From Burkholderiaceae bacterium (lineage in GTDB: Bacteria; Pseudomonadota; Gammaproteobacteria; Burkholderiales; Burkholderiaceae_C): a stretch of DNA of 10,822 bases. The stretch is taken from contig JALRBF010000341.1 in assembly GCA_023262365.1 (NCBI GenBank), positions 1 to 10,822 on the forward strand. The letters run 5' to 3'. Within the stretch, counting starts at the first letter, position 1; each line of letters begins with the position of its first letter. This document shows positions 1 to 5,350 of the stretch, piece after piece. A model generated the notes under the pieces. The model made no database searches. It saw nothing but the letters and a program-made list of their open reading frames with translations, and was not told the origin of the DNA. The position numbers were made by a program, and so were the translations under genes.

Positions 1-192
1 GGCAAAGCCAATGATTTGGTTGTAGCGCCGCACGGGGTCACCCGGTTGCAGCGCCCGGCGCGCGATTTTGTGCCCGGCCGGAATCAACCCCCTTGCCGTT
101 ACCGCATCGGGCAGCGGCTGCCCGCCGAGGAGCTGATGGCGCGCAATCCACACGTCGTCGTTGGGGTCAAGCACGATGGCGGGTTGCTGCAT
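1..192 (-). CDS. UxaA-family (altronate/galactarate dehydratase) SAF-domain protein, N-terminal part
   Basis: The gene starts with ATG at 192 and runs off the left edge, so only 64 residues are visible. They form a complete SAF-type domain: an N-terminal strand with LDPNDDVWIA, then IPAGHKIARRALQPGDPVRRYNQIIGFA, which is the pattern of the small N-terminal domain of altronate and galactarate dehydratases (UxaA/GarD family). In this family the SAF domain is either a short separate protein or fused to the large catalytic domain; the window cannot tell which. The family dehydrates sugar acids such as D-altronate in hexuronate breakdown, but the substrate here is not determined. The start lies two bases after the stop codon of the upstream exporter gene, so the two are probably one transcript. 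The ribosome binding site is weak (GGA seven bases upstream), which would suit translational coupling. Family assignment is by recognition of the motif, not by search. Confidence 0.8.
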   Translation of the reverse strand, partial: MQQPAIVLDPNDDVWIARHQLLGGQPLPDAVTARGLIPAGHKIARRALQPGDPVRRYNQIIGFA

Positions 193-194
193 GG

Positions 195-1106
195 TCAATC
201 CATTTTGACAAGCGAAGCCGATGAGCGCCGCGCGGCGGTAAGGATATGCAAGGCAATGGCCGCTAGGGTGATGCCTCCGCCCACCCACATGCCGTGGCTG
301 AGCCGCTCCCCCACACCCCACCATACCCACAGTGGGCCAATCACGGTTTCGAGCAACATGATGAGCGACACGTTGGCCGCGGCGGTATGCCGCGGTGCGC
401 GCGTAATGAGCGCAAAAGACAGGGGCAACACCAGCAAGCCCATGGCAAGCGTGGGGCCCAAGGCCAAGGTCGGTGGCGTCAGGGTATCGGTGAATATCAG
501 GCCGGTTAGGCCGGCAAGCAAGGCACCGGCGCCAGTCAGGGGCAACATGGGCAATTGCGGGGTTTGGCGCGCCCACACCAAGCCAGTAGCCAAGCTGGTT
601 GCCGCGCCCAGACCAAACGCCACCCCTTGCCATGGACTGCCCAACGCGCCCTGCCACTTGGGCGTGTCGCCCAACGCCACGGCCAAGCCGGCCACGGCCA
701 ACAGCATCCAAAGCCAAGTCAGCGGTTGGGTACGCTCACCCAGCACCCAGCGCGAAACCAAAGCCGCCATCAGGGGCGTGGTGGCCAAGGTAAGCAGCAC
801 CAACGCCACGGCCGTGGCGTGCACCGCCAGCGCAAAGCAAATCGAACTCGAGCCCAACGCCAACGCCACCGGCCAGCCAGCCCGAGTCAATGGCGCGCGC
901 AGCGCTGAGGGCGCCCAAATCAAGGTCACGCCTAACAGCACCGAAGACTCGAGCAACCCACGCCAAGCCATCATGGTCCACCCGTCCAGGCCCGACCACC
1001 GCATCAGCAAGGTATCGGGGGTCAGAATGGCCACGCCAAGGCAAGCCATCCACAGGCCTCGGGACGAGTGTTGGCGCAACGCGTGAGCCGATACCGACGT
1101 GTTCAA
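195..1106 (-). CDS. DMT superfamily (EamA) transporter
   Basis: This is an inner-membrane protein of about 303 residues made of two EamA repeats, each of about five hydrophobic helices. Each repeat ends in the family's acidic motif: RWVLGERTQPLTW in the first half and ETVIGPLWVWWGVGERLSHG in the second. EamA proteins are mostly metabolite exporters; the substrate is unknown. The reading frame stays open up to 1196, but an ATG or GTG in that extension would place the start inside the terminator hairpin or the preceding gene. I prefer TTG at 1106, which has GAGG five bases upstream (1112-1115) and gives the usual short cytoplasmic N-terminus before helix 1. An internal ATG at 1049 would cut into helix 1. 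The gene follows the Rrf2-family regulator on the same strand but is separated by a terminator, so it is expressed by read-through or from its own unseen promoter. The UxaA-like gene begins two bases after its stop. Confidence 0.85.
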   Translation of the reverse strand: MNTSVSAHALRQHSSRGLWMACLGVAILTPDTLLMRWSGLDGWTMMAWRGLLESSVLLGVTLIWAPSALRAPLTRAGWPVALALGSSSICFALAVHATAVALVLLTLATTPLMAALVSRWVLGERTQPLTWLWMLLAVAGLAVALGDTPKWQGALGSPWQGVAFGLGAATSLATGLVWARQTPQLPMLPLTGAGALLAGLTGLIFTDTLTPPTLALGPTLAMGLLVLPLSFALITRAPRHTAAANVSLIMLLETVIGPLWVWWGVGERLSHGMWVGGGITLAAIALHILTAARRSSASLVKMD

Positions 1107-1116
1107 AAAAACCTCA

Positions 1117-1145
1117 AATAAAAAAGGCGCGGGAAGCCGCGCCTT
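1117..1145 (-). terminator. Rho-independent terminator after the Rrf2-family gene
   Basis: On the minus strand the RNA folds into a perfect stem of AAGGCGCGG and CCGCGCCTT with a four-base CTTC loop, followed by TTTTTTATTT. The stem begins about 20 bases after the stop codon of the Rrf2-family gene, the usual place for an intrinsic terminator. The next gene's probable ribosome binding site (GAGG) and TTG start lie directly behind the T run, so the terminator sits between two genes on the same strand. Confidence 0.85.
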
Positions 1146-1167
1146 GCAGTGTATGCCGGTTTGCTGC

Positions 1168-1680
1168 TTACGCCGCCATGCTGGCCGACCAGTCAAACAC
1201 CGAGCGCGGCGCCCTGGGCAGCGTGGGTGTGGGCAGGGGTTTGAGTTTGAAGCGGTTGCCCTTGGAAGGCAGACGCTCGTCGTGTATCGGCCGCGCCACG
1301 TCGGCCAGCGTGTAACTGGCCAAAAACCGCTGCGCCTCCTGAGCCTGCTCGAGCTCGAAGCCCAACGGCCCGCGGGGCTCCGCTTGGTCGTGCGCGGTCG
1401 GCGCCGCCAAGTCGTCCTCGCCGTGAATGGCGCGATAAACGTCCAACACCGTCAACTCGTCCATATCCCGCCCCAGCCGGTACCCACCGCCTGGGCCGCG
1501 GTACGAGCGCACGATGCCGCCCTGTTTGAGGTCGCGCATGATCTTTTCGAGGTACGAGACCGACAAGCCCGTGGTCTCACACAACAACTGGGTGGTCACG
1601 GGCTGGGCGCGTTGCTGGCCGGCAATCACCGCCACGGCGTCAACCGCCGCCTTTAGTCGTTTGGGGGTTTCAAGTGCCAT
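1168..1680 (-). CDS. Rrf2-family transcriptional regulator without iron-sulfur cysteines
   Basis: The 170-residue protein has the N-terminal winged helix of the Rrf2 family: recognition helix TTGLSVSYLEKIMRDLKQGGIV (about 37-57) followed by the wing RGPGGGYRLGRDMDELTVLDVYRAI (61-85), very close to IscR. IscR-type members bind a [2Fe-2S] cluster through three cysteines just after the wing. Here that region (86-135) has none; the only cysteine, C34, lies in the helix-turn-helix. The tail, rich in proline and basic residues, is unlike IscR. The start at 1680 is fixed by AAGGAG with a six-base spacer; an ATG at 1695 overlaps that site and is rejected. The gene diverges from the MerR-family gene and has its own terminator. 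It is therefore a DNA-binding regulator of Rrf2 type whose signal is unknown; it should not be named iscR. Confidence 0.88.
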   Translation of the reverse strand: MALETPKRLKAAVDAVAVIAGQQRAQPVTTQLLCETTGLSVSYLEKIMRDLKQGGIVRSYRGPGGGYRLGRDMDELTVLDVYRAIHGEDDLAAPTAHDQAEPRGPLGFELEQAQEAQRFLASYTLADVARPIHDERLPSKGNRFKLKPLPTPTLPRAPRSVFDWSASMAA

Positions 1681-1765
1681 CCGCCACTCCTTCACATATT
1701 TTGAATAGGATTAGCAAGGATAACATGAAATTAATCTACTCAATGGTTTCCCTTAGTGCTTGAAA

Positions 1766-1784
1766 TGTATTTTTACTATACAAT
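1766..1784 (+). promoter_or_regulatory. Probable promoter and operator-like inverted repeat of the MerR-family gene
   Basis: TACAAT at 1779-1784 is a good -10 element eight bases before the ATG at 1793. It overlaps an inverted repeat, TGTAT (1766-1770) and ATACA (1778-1782), separated by seven bases. MerR-family regulators often bind such repeats in their own promoters. No good -35 element is seen at the usual distance (TTGAAA at 1760 is too close, with a 13-base spacer), which fits a promoter that needs an activator. The assignment rests on sequence pattern only. Confidence 0.4.
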
Positions 1785-1792
1785 TCCTACGC

Positions 1793-2827
1793 ATGAATGC
1801 CTCACCCACACCACCCTCCTCCACGCCGACTGCTTCGGACCCGAACGGCGCCTTGCGCTACCGCATTGGCACGGTCTCCCGGCTGTCGGGTGTGCCGGTG
1901 CCGACGTTAAGAGTTTGGGAAATTCGCTACAACGCGTTCAGCCCAACCAAAACCGGCGGCAAACACCGGCTGTACGGCGATGAGGACGTGATCAAAGCCA
2001 ACCTACTCAAAATATTAACGTCGAACGGACACTCCATAGGCACCATTGCCAACCTCAGCGTGGCTCAGCTGCGGGCGTTGCAACAAAAGCTCGGCATCAC
2101 ACCGGCGTACTACCAAAACGTCTCAGGACAGACCATGCAACCCTCTCGCGTGGTGGTGGTTGGGGTCGGTTTGGCCACGCGACTAGAGTCCAAAAAGTTC
2201 ACCCTGGCGTTTCGCAGCCGAGGACCGCTGGAGACCCAGATATTTGGCTCGCTCACCGAGGCCAGAGCCAGCGCCCATTCGGGAAACGACGCCGTGCTGC
2301 TGGTTAAAGCCAGCACGCTCACGGATTTGCTGGCCGACGAGCTGCGCCAAACCCGCCAGATGGGTCAATATGAGCGCTGCGTGGTGTTATACAACTACGG
2401 CGCGGCCCCTCTGGTGCAGGCCTTACAAGCCGAAGGCGTGGTGGTTAAGCGCGAGCCCGTGAGCGACACCGAATTGGCCTCGGCCATGGACATGCCGCAC
2501 GCCGGCGTCGTGGCCGCTGCACCACTGGCCACGACAGACGGCCAAACCGTGGCGCCGAGGCGCTACTCGGACGAGCTGTTGCAACAGGTGGCCAATCACG
2601 CGCAGTCGGTTGCTTGCGAATGCCCCCGCCACGTGGTTGAGCTCATTGGTCAGTTAAGCAGCTTTGAAGAATACAGTGCCCAATGCCTCAATAAGTCAAC
2701 GCAGGACGCGGTGGTACACGCCCACCTCAAGCACGTTGCCGGCGTGGCACGCACGCTGTTTGAAGACGCGCTGGAGCGGGTGGCTAAGCATGAGGGCATC
2801 GACCTGAACCTGCCAAGCCAAGGATAA
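1793..2827 (+). CDS. MerR-family transcriptional regulator with a CECPRH C-terminal domain
   Basis: The 344-residue protein begins, after a proline/serine/threonine-rich tail, with a MerR winged helix at about 23-95 (YRIGTVSRLSGVPVPTLRVWEIRY, then GGKHRLYGDEDV). Residues 118-225 look like an alpha/beta Rossmann-type fold (VVVVGVGLA, DAVLLVKAS, RCVVLYNYG), the place where LitR/CarH-type relatives carry a cobalamin-binding domain, but the DxHxxG cobalamin motif is absent. The last 90 residues are helical and contain ACECPRHVVEL (C275, C277, H280) and C298. I recall a similar C-terminus in other Burkholderiales MerR proteins, without a known function. A TTG at 1760 would add eleven residues but falls upstream of the likely -10 box, so ATG 1793 is chosen; no Shine-Dalgarno is present. 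It is divergent from the Rrf2-family gene and convergent with the BtuF-like gene. The target genes and signal are unknown. Confidence 0.85.
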   Translation: MNASPTPPSSTPTASDPNGALRYRIGTVSRLSGVPVPTLRVWEIRYNAFSPTKTGGKHRLYGDEDVIKANLLKILTSNGHSIGTIANLSVAQLRALQQKLGITPAYYQNVSGQTMQPSRVVVVGVGLATRLESKKFTLAFRSRGPLETQIFGSLTEARASAHSGNDAVLLVKASTLTDLLADELRQTRQMGQYERCVVLYNYGAAPLVQALQAEGVVVKREPVSDTELASAMDMPHAGVVAAAPLATTDGQTVAPRRYSDELLQQVANHAQSVACECPRHVVELIGQLSSFEEYSAQCLNKSTQDAVVHAHLKHVAGVARTLFEDALERVAKHEGIDLNLPSQG

Positions 2828-2869
2828 AGCGGTTAAGCGCCCTATTCGCCAGGCCTCGGCCACCACAAC

Positions 2870-3682
2870 CTAGCCGTAAAGCATTTGCCATCTTTGGATG
2901 TGCTGACGTAACTGCTCAACCCCCTCGGTCAGCGCAGCCGGCCCAGGCTGCAGAATCAGCGCTGACTTGATCTCGTGCAGCTCGCCGTGCTGCACTGCGG
3001 GTGTGGCGGCCCAACCGGGACGCGCAGCCACGCGTTCGGGACGAAATTTTTTGCCACACCACGAGCCAAACACCATGTCCGGGGCGCGCCGTACCACCTC
3101 GCAGGGGTCGGCAACGATGCGGTCGCGCCCCAACGAACGCGCCGCCAGTTCGCCAAAGCAATCGTCGGCCCCAGCAATCTCGAGCAACTGCGACACCCAC
3201 TGAATCGCGCTGATGAGGGGGTCGTCCCACTCCTCAAAAAATACCTTGGGGCGCGGCATGCCGCGGCTGGCCGCCTGCATCTGCGCCAGCGCCTGCTGGC
3301 GCTGCGTAATCCAGGCCAGGCCCGCCTCGGCACAGCCCACCATGGCGGCAACCTGCGCCAGCATGGCAAAAATTTGCTCCACGCTGCGTTGGTTAAACAC
3401 CGTCACCTGCACCCCCGCGCGCACCAATTGCGAGGCAATGTCGGCTTGCAAATCAGAAAAACCAAACACCGCATCGGGCTCAAGCGCGAGAATTTTGTCG
3501 ATTTTGGCGCTTAAAAAGGCGCTGACCCGGGGTTTTTCGTGCCGGGCTTGCGGCGGCCTAACGGTGTAGCCCGAGACCCCCACAATGCGGTGCGACTGCC
3601 CCAGCAAGTAAAGCCACTCGGTGGTTTCCTCGGTAAGGCACACCACGCGCTGGGGGCCCCAGTCGCGGCGCGCAGATGACAT
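2870..3682 (-). CDS. BtuF-like (periplasmic-binding-protein fold) cobalamin-binding family protein, no signal peptide
   Basis: The 270-residue protein matches the type III substrate-binding fold of BtuF and iron-siderophore binding proteins (PF01497): RVVCLTEETTEWLYLLGQSHRIVGVSGY at the N-terminus, ILALEPDAVFGFSDLQADIASQLVRAGVQVTVFNQRSVEQI in the first lobe, then the long linking helix and the second lobe with VFFEEWDDPLISAIQWVSQLLEIAGADDCF. Proteins of this type are commonly annotated as cobalamin-binding. Unlike classical BtuF it begins almost directly with the first beta strand (MSSARRDWGPQRVV) and has neither a signal peptide nor a lipobox, and no BtuC or BtuD gene is adjacent, so it may be cytoplasmic. 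The open frame continues upstream to 4267, but that extension only mirrors the opposite-strand SDR gene; ATG 3682 is the natural start, about 15 bases after a TATCAT -10 and without a clear ribosome binding site. Ligand binding is inferred from family only. Confidence 0.8.
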   Translation of the reverse strand: MSSARRDWGPQRVVCLTEETTEWLYLLGQSHRIVGVSGYTVRPPQARHEKPRVSAFLSAKIDKILALEPDAVFGFSDLQADIASQLVRAGVQVTVFNQRSVEQIFAMLAQVAAMVGCAEAGLAWITQRQQALAQMQAASRGMPRPKVFFEEWDDPLISAIQWVSQLLEIAGADDCFGELAARSLGRDRIVADPCEVVRRAPDMVFGSWCGKKFRPERVAARPGWAATPAVQHGELHEIKSALILQPGPAALTEGVEQLRQHIQRWQMLYG

Positions 3683-3701
3683 GAACGGCAACGGCACCGG
3701 C

Positions 3702-3710
3702 CTATGATAG
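3702..3710. promoter_or_regulatory. Symmetric bidirectional -10 element
   Basis: CTATGATAG lies between the two divergent genes. Read on the plus strand it gives TATGAT (3703-3708), about 40 bases before the SDR start; read on the minus strand it gives TATCAT (3709-3704), about 21 bases before the BtuF-like start. The TATNATA core is symmetric, so one site can serve as -10 for both directions. A minus-strand TTGGCC at 3730-3725 is a possible -35 with a 15-base spacer; the plus-strand -35 is poor. Confidence 0.5.
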
Positions 3711-3748
3711 CGCCCGGCCCTCTTGGCCAAACGAACAAGGAGAGCGTC

Positions 3749-4543
3749 ATGCGTCTGGCGGAAAAAACGGCGGTGATTGTGGGGGCTGGCCAAACCCCGG
3801 GGCAAACCATGGGCAACGGACGCGCCGTGGCGCTGCGGTTTGCGCAAGAAGGCGCTCGGTTGCTGCTGGTTGACAAAAACAGCGAATGGCTTGAGCCCAC
3901 CGTGGCCATGGTGCGTGAGGCTGGGGGCCAAGCCCACACCTGCGAGGCCGACATCACCCAAGAGGGCGACTGCACGCGCATCGCGGCCGAGGCGCAGCGC
4001 CAACTCGGACGCATTGATATTTTGTACAACAACGTGGGCCGCTCCGAGGGCGACGCCGAGACCGCGGCGCTGGCCGTGGACATGTGGGACACCCTGATGA
4101 ACCTCAACCTGCGCGGGATGTTTTTGACCTGCAAGCACGTGCTGCCGCTGATGCGCGCCCAAGGCAGCGGCGTGATCCTCAACGTCTCGTCCACCTCCTC
4201 CATGGTGGCCACCGACGCCGTGGCCTACAAAACCAGCAAGGGTGCGGTGAACACCCTCACCCACCATTTAGCCACCGAGAACGCGCCCTACGGTATTCGT
4301 GCCAACGCCATCTTGCCCGGGCTGATGGACACCCCCATGGCGATTGAACGCCGCGCCAGAGAACAGGGCGTGGACCGCGACGTGGTGCGGCGCGCGCGCG
4401 ACGCCCGGGTGCCGTTGTATGGCCAAATGGGCACGGCGTGGGACGTGGCGCATGCCGCGGTGTTTTTGGCCTCGGACGAGGCCAGGTACATCACCGGCGC
4501 CTTGCTGCCCGTGGACGGCGGCCTGCTGACCAAGATTGGGTAA
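3749..4543 (+). CDS. SDR-family NAD(P)-dependent oxidoreductase
   Basis: The 264-residue protein is a classical short-chain dehydrogenase/reductase with a Rossmann fold. Visible are the cofactor loop VGAGQTPGQTMGNGRAVALRF (11-31), the acidic residue D42 at the end of the second strand (LLLVDKN), which suggests NAD rather than NADP, the NNVG motif (94-97), the catalytic S148, Y160 and K164 (YKTSK), LPGLMDTPM after the active site and the C-terminal ARYITGALLPVDGGLL. The glycine motif is the longer GNG form rather than TGxxxGIG, known from a subfamily of catabolic SDRs. The start is fixed by AAGGAG at 3737-3742 with a six-base spacer; an upstream ATG-less extension to 3704 overlaps the promoter. 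The substrate cannot be read from sequence. It is divergent from the BtuF-like gene and precedes the division genes, with which it shares no evident function. Confidence 0.9.
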   Translation: MRLAEKTAVIVGAGQTPGQTMGNGRAVALRFAQEGARLLLVDKNSEWLEPTVAMVREAGGQAHTCEADITQEGDCTRIAAEAQRQLGRIDILYNNVGRSEGDAETAALAVDMWDTLMNLNLRGMFLTCKHVLPLMRAQGSGVILNVSSTSSMVATDAVAYKTSKGAVNTLTHHLATENAPYGIRANAILPGLMDTPMAIERRAREQGVDRDVVRRARDARVPLYGQMGTAWDVAHAAVFLASDEARYITGALLPVDGGLLTKIG

Positions 4544-4556
4544 TTTTTTTCCTCGG

Positions 4557-4566
4557 CCCCTACAAT
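4557..4566 (+). promoter_or_regulatory. Probable -10 region of the zapB-like/zapA operon
   Basis: CCCCTACAAT ends at 4566, seven bases before the ATG at 4574. The same ten bases occur at 5124-5133 in front of the 6S RNA. A TTGGGT at 4536-4541 could be a -35 with a long 19-base spacer. The spacing from -10 to ATG predicts a transcript that starts at or next to the start codon. Confidence 0.5.
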
Positions 4567-4573
4567 GCGGGGC

Positions 4574-4798
4574 ATGAGCGCGTCCCCAGACTTTCTAGCG
4601 CTGACCGAGCGCGTTGAGCGCTTGCTGTTGCGCCACGCCGAACTGCAGCGGGCCTACGAACTGTTGCAGCAAGAGCGAGACCACTTGGCCAACGAGCGCG
4701 ACGTGTTGCGCTCGCGGCTGACCGCGGCCCGCCAACGGCTGGATACGCTGATTGACCGCGTGCCCAACGCCACCCACTACCCGGATGAAGAGGCATGA
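4574..4798 (+). CDS. ZapB-like coiled-coil cell-division protein
   Basis: This 74-residue protein is almost entirely one charged helix: residues about 6-62 show a heptad pattern rich in Leu, Glu, Arg and Gln (LTERVERLLLRHAELQRAY, LLQQERDHLANERDVLRSRL) and end in VPNATHYPDEEA. Its size, coiled-coil form and position directly before zapA match the small TIGR02449/ZapB-like proteins that precede zapA in betaproteobacteria. Such proteins are thought to act with ZapA at the FtsZ ring, but this member's function is inferred from context. An ATG at 4565 in the same frame overlaps the likely -10 box and is not used; the ATG at 4574 has no clear ribosome binding site. Its stop overlaps the zapA start as ATGA, so translation is probably coupled. 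Confidence 0.8.
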   Translation: MSASPDFLALTERVERLLLRHAELQRAYELLQQERDHLANERDVLRSRLTAARQRLDTLIDRVPNATHYPDEEA

Positions 4799-5121
4799 CG
4801 CAGCGCATTGAAGTCAACATCATGGGCCAGGGCTATGTGCTGGCCAGCAGCGACGGCGACGAACACGTGGTGCGCGCGGCTGCGCAGCGTGTGGACCAAG
4901 CCATGTGCAAGGTGCGCGACGCGGGAAAGATTAAGGCGCGCGACCGCATCGCGGTGCTCGCCGGGCTGAACCTGGCGTTTGAGCTGGAACAAGCGCAAGC
5001 CAGCGCCACCGGCCAAGCCAGCGTCGCGTCGCCCGGCCCCAGCGAGACCGAGCCGGCTCGACTGCGCGAGTTGATTGCCAAACTTGACCGCGCGCTGGGC
5101 GAGGACGGACGCCTGCTCTAA
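4795..5121 (+). CDS. zapA: Cell division protein ZapA
   Basis: ZapA is a small cytoplasmic protein that binds FtsZ and bundles its filaments at the division site. The 108-residue sequence has the family layout: N-terminal beta-hairpin globular part (MTQRIEVNIMGQGYVLASSDGDEHVVRAAAQRVDQAMCKVRD), then a long helix beginning at RDRIAVLAGLNLAFELEQAQ, a linker rich in Ala, Ser and Pro (about 66-85), and a final helix ARLRELIAKLDRALG. The length is close to the usual 100-110 residues. It overlaps the upstream ZapB-like gene by four bases (ATGA), and the 6S RNA promoter begins only a few bases after its stop. The zapA-ssrS neighbourhood is conserved in many proteobacteria, which supports both calls. 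Confidence 0.93.
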   Translation: MTQRIEVNIMGQGYVLASSDGDEHVVRAAAQRVDQAMCKVRDAGKIKARDRIAVLAGLNLAFELEQAQASATGQASVASPGPSETEPARLRELIAKLDRALGEDGRLL

Positions 5122-5123
5122 GC

Positions 5124-5133
5124 CCCCTACAAT
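5124..5133 (+). promoter_or_regulatory. Probable -10 region of the 6S RNA gene
   Basis: CCCCTACAAT with TACAAT at 5128-5133 lies six bases after the zapA stop codon and about seven bases before the first paired base of the 6S RNA. This is the expected distance between a sigma-70 -10 element and the transcription start. No convincing -35 is seen inside the end of zapA. Confidence 0.6.
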
Positions 5134-5140
5134 CGAAGGG

Positions 5141-5312
5141 TTCGCGGCTGGCGTCGGGGTCAATATTTCCTCGAACCAATGCTCATTGAGCGCGGGCTTG
5201 GAATATCGCTTGGCTGGTGCGAGCATCTCGCGTCAGATGAACCCAAGGCCTTGCTGACCTCGCCCACCTGAACCCCAGCGTTCGGGAATGCGCCCCGGCC
5301 CCACGCCGTGAA
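5141..5312 (+). ncRNA. ssrS: 6S RNA
   Basis: 6S RNA binds sigma-70 RNA polymerase in the active site by mimicking an open promoter and represses many promoters in stationary phase. The call rests on position and structure. The locus lies directly after zapA, as in many proteobacteria. The ends pair: bases 5141-5159 with 5293-5312 form 18 pairs with one mismatch (5152/5300) and one bulge (5304), the expected closing stem. Inside it is CAATATTTCC (5161-5170), facing CGTTCGGGAATGCG across the expected large bubble. The apical part can pair GCTTGG with CCAAGGC, and GCGAG with CTCGC around a three-base loop. The total of about 172 bases is slightly shorter than the 184-base E. coli RNA. The exact ends are estimated from the stem. 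No clear terminator follows. Confidence 0.85.
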
Positions 5313-5350
5313 CACCCCTTTGGCGCCTGAATCACCGAGCCCTTTACACC

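Noticed and set aside
16..1086. A 356-residue open frame on the plus strand.
   Set aside because: It lies opposite the EamA exporter, has no domain, a low-complexity Ala/Pro/Arg composition and no ribosome binding site; it is a mirror of GC-rich coding sequence.
2828..2869. The gap between the convergent MerR and BtuF-like genes as a bidirectional terminator.
   Set aside because: It holds no stable hairpin with a T run on either strand.
3683..4267. An in-frame extension of the BtuF-like gene by 195 residues.
   Set aside because: The extension is antisense to the SDR gene, has no recognisable domain and crosses the divergent promoter.
4544..4550. A run of seven T directly after the SDR stop codon, as a possible terminator.
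   Set aside because: No convincing GC-rich hairpin precedes it; the upstream bases are the end of the coding sequence.
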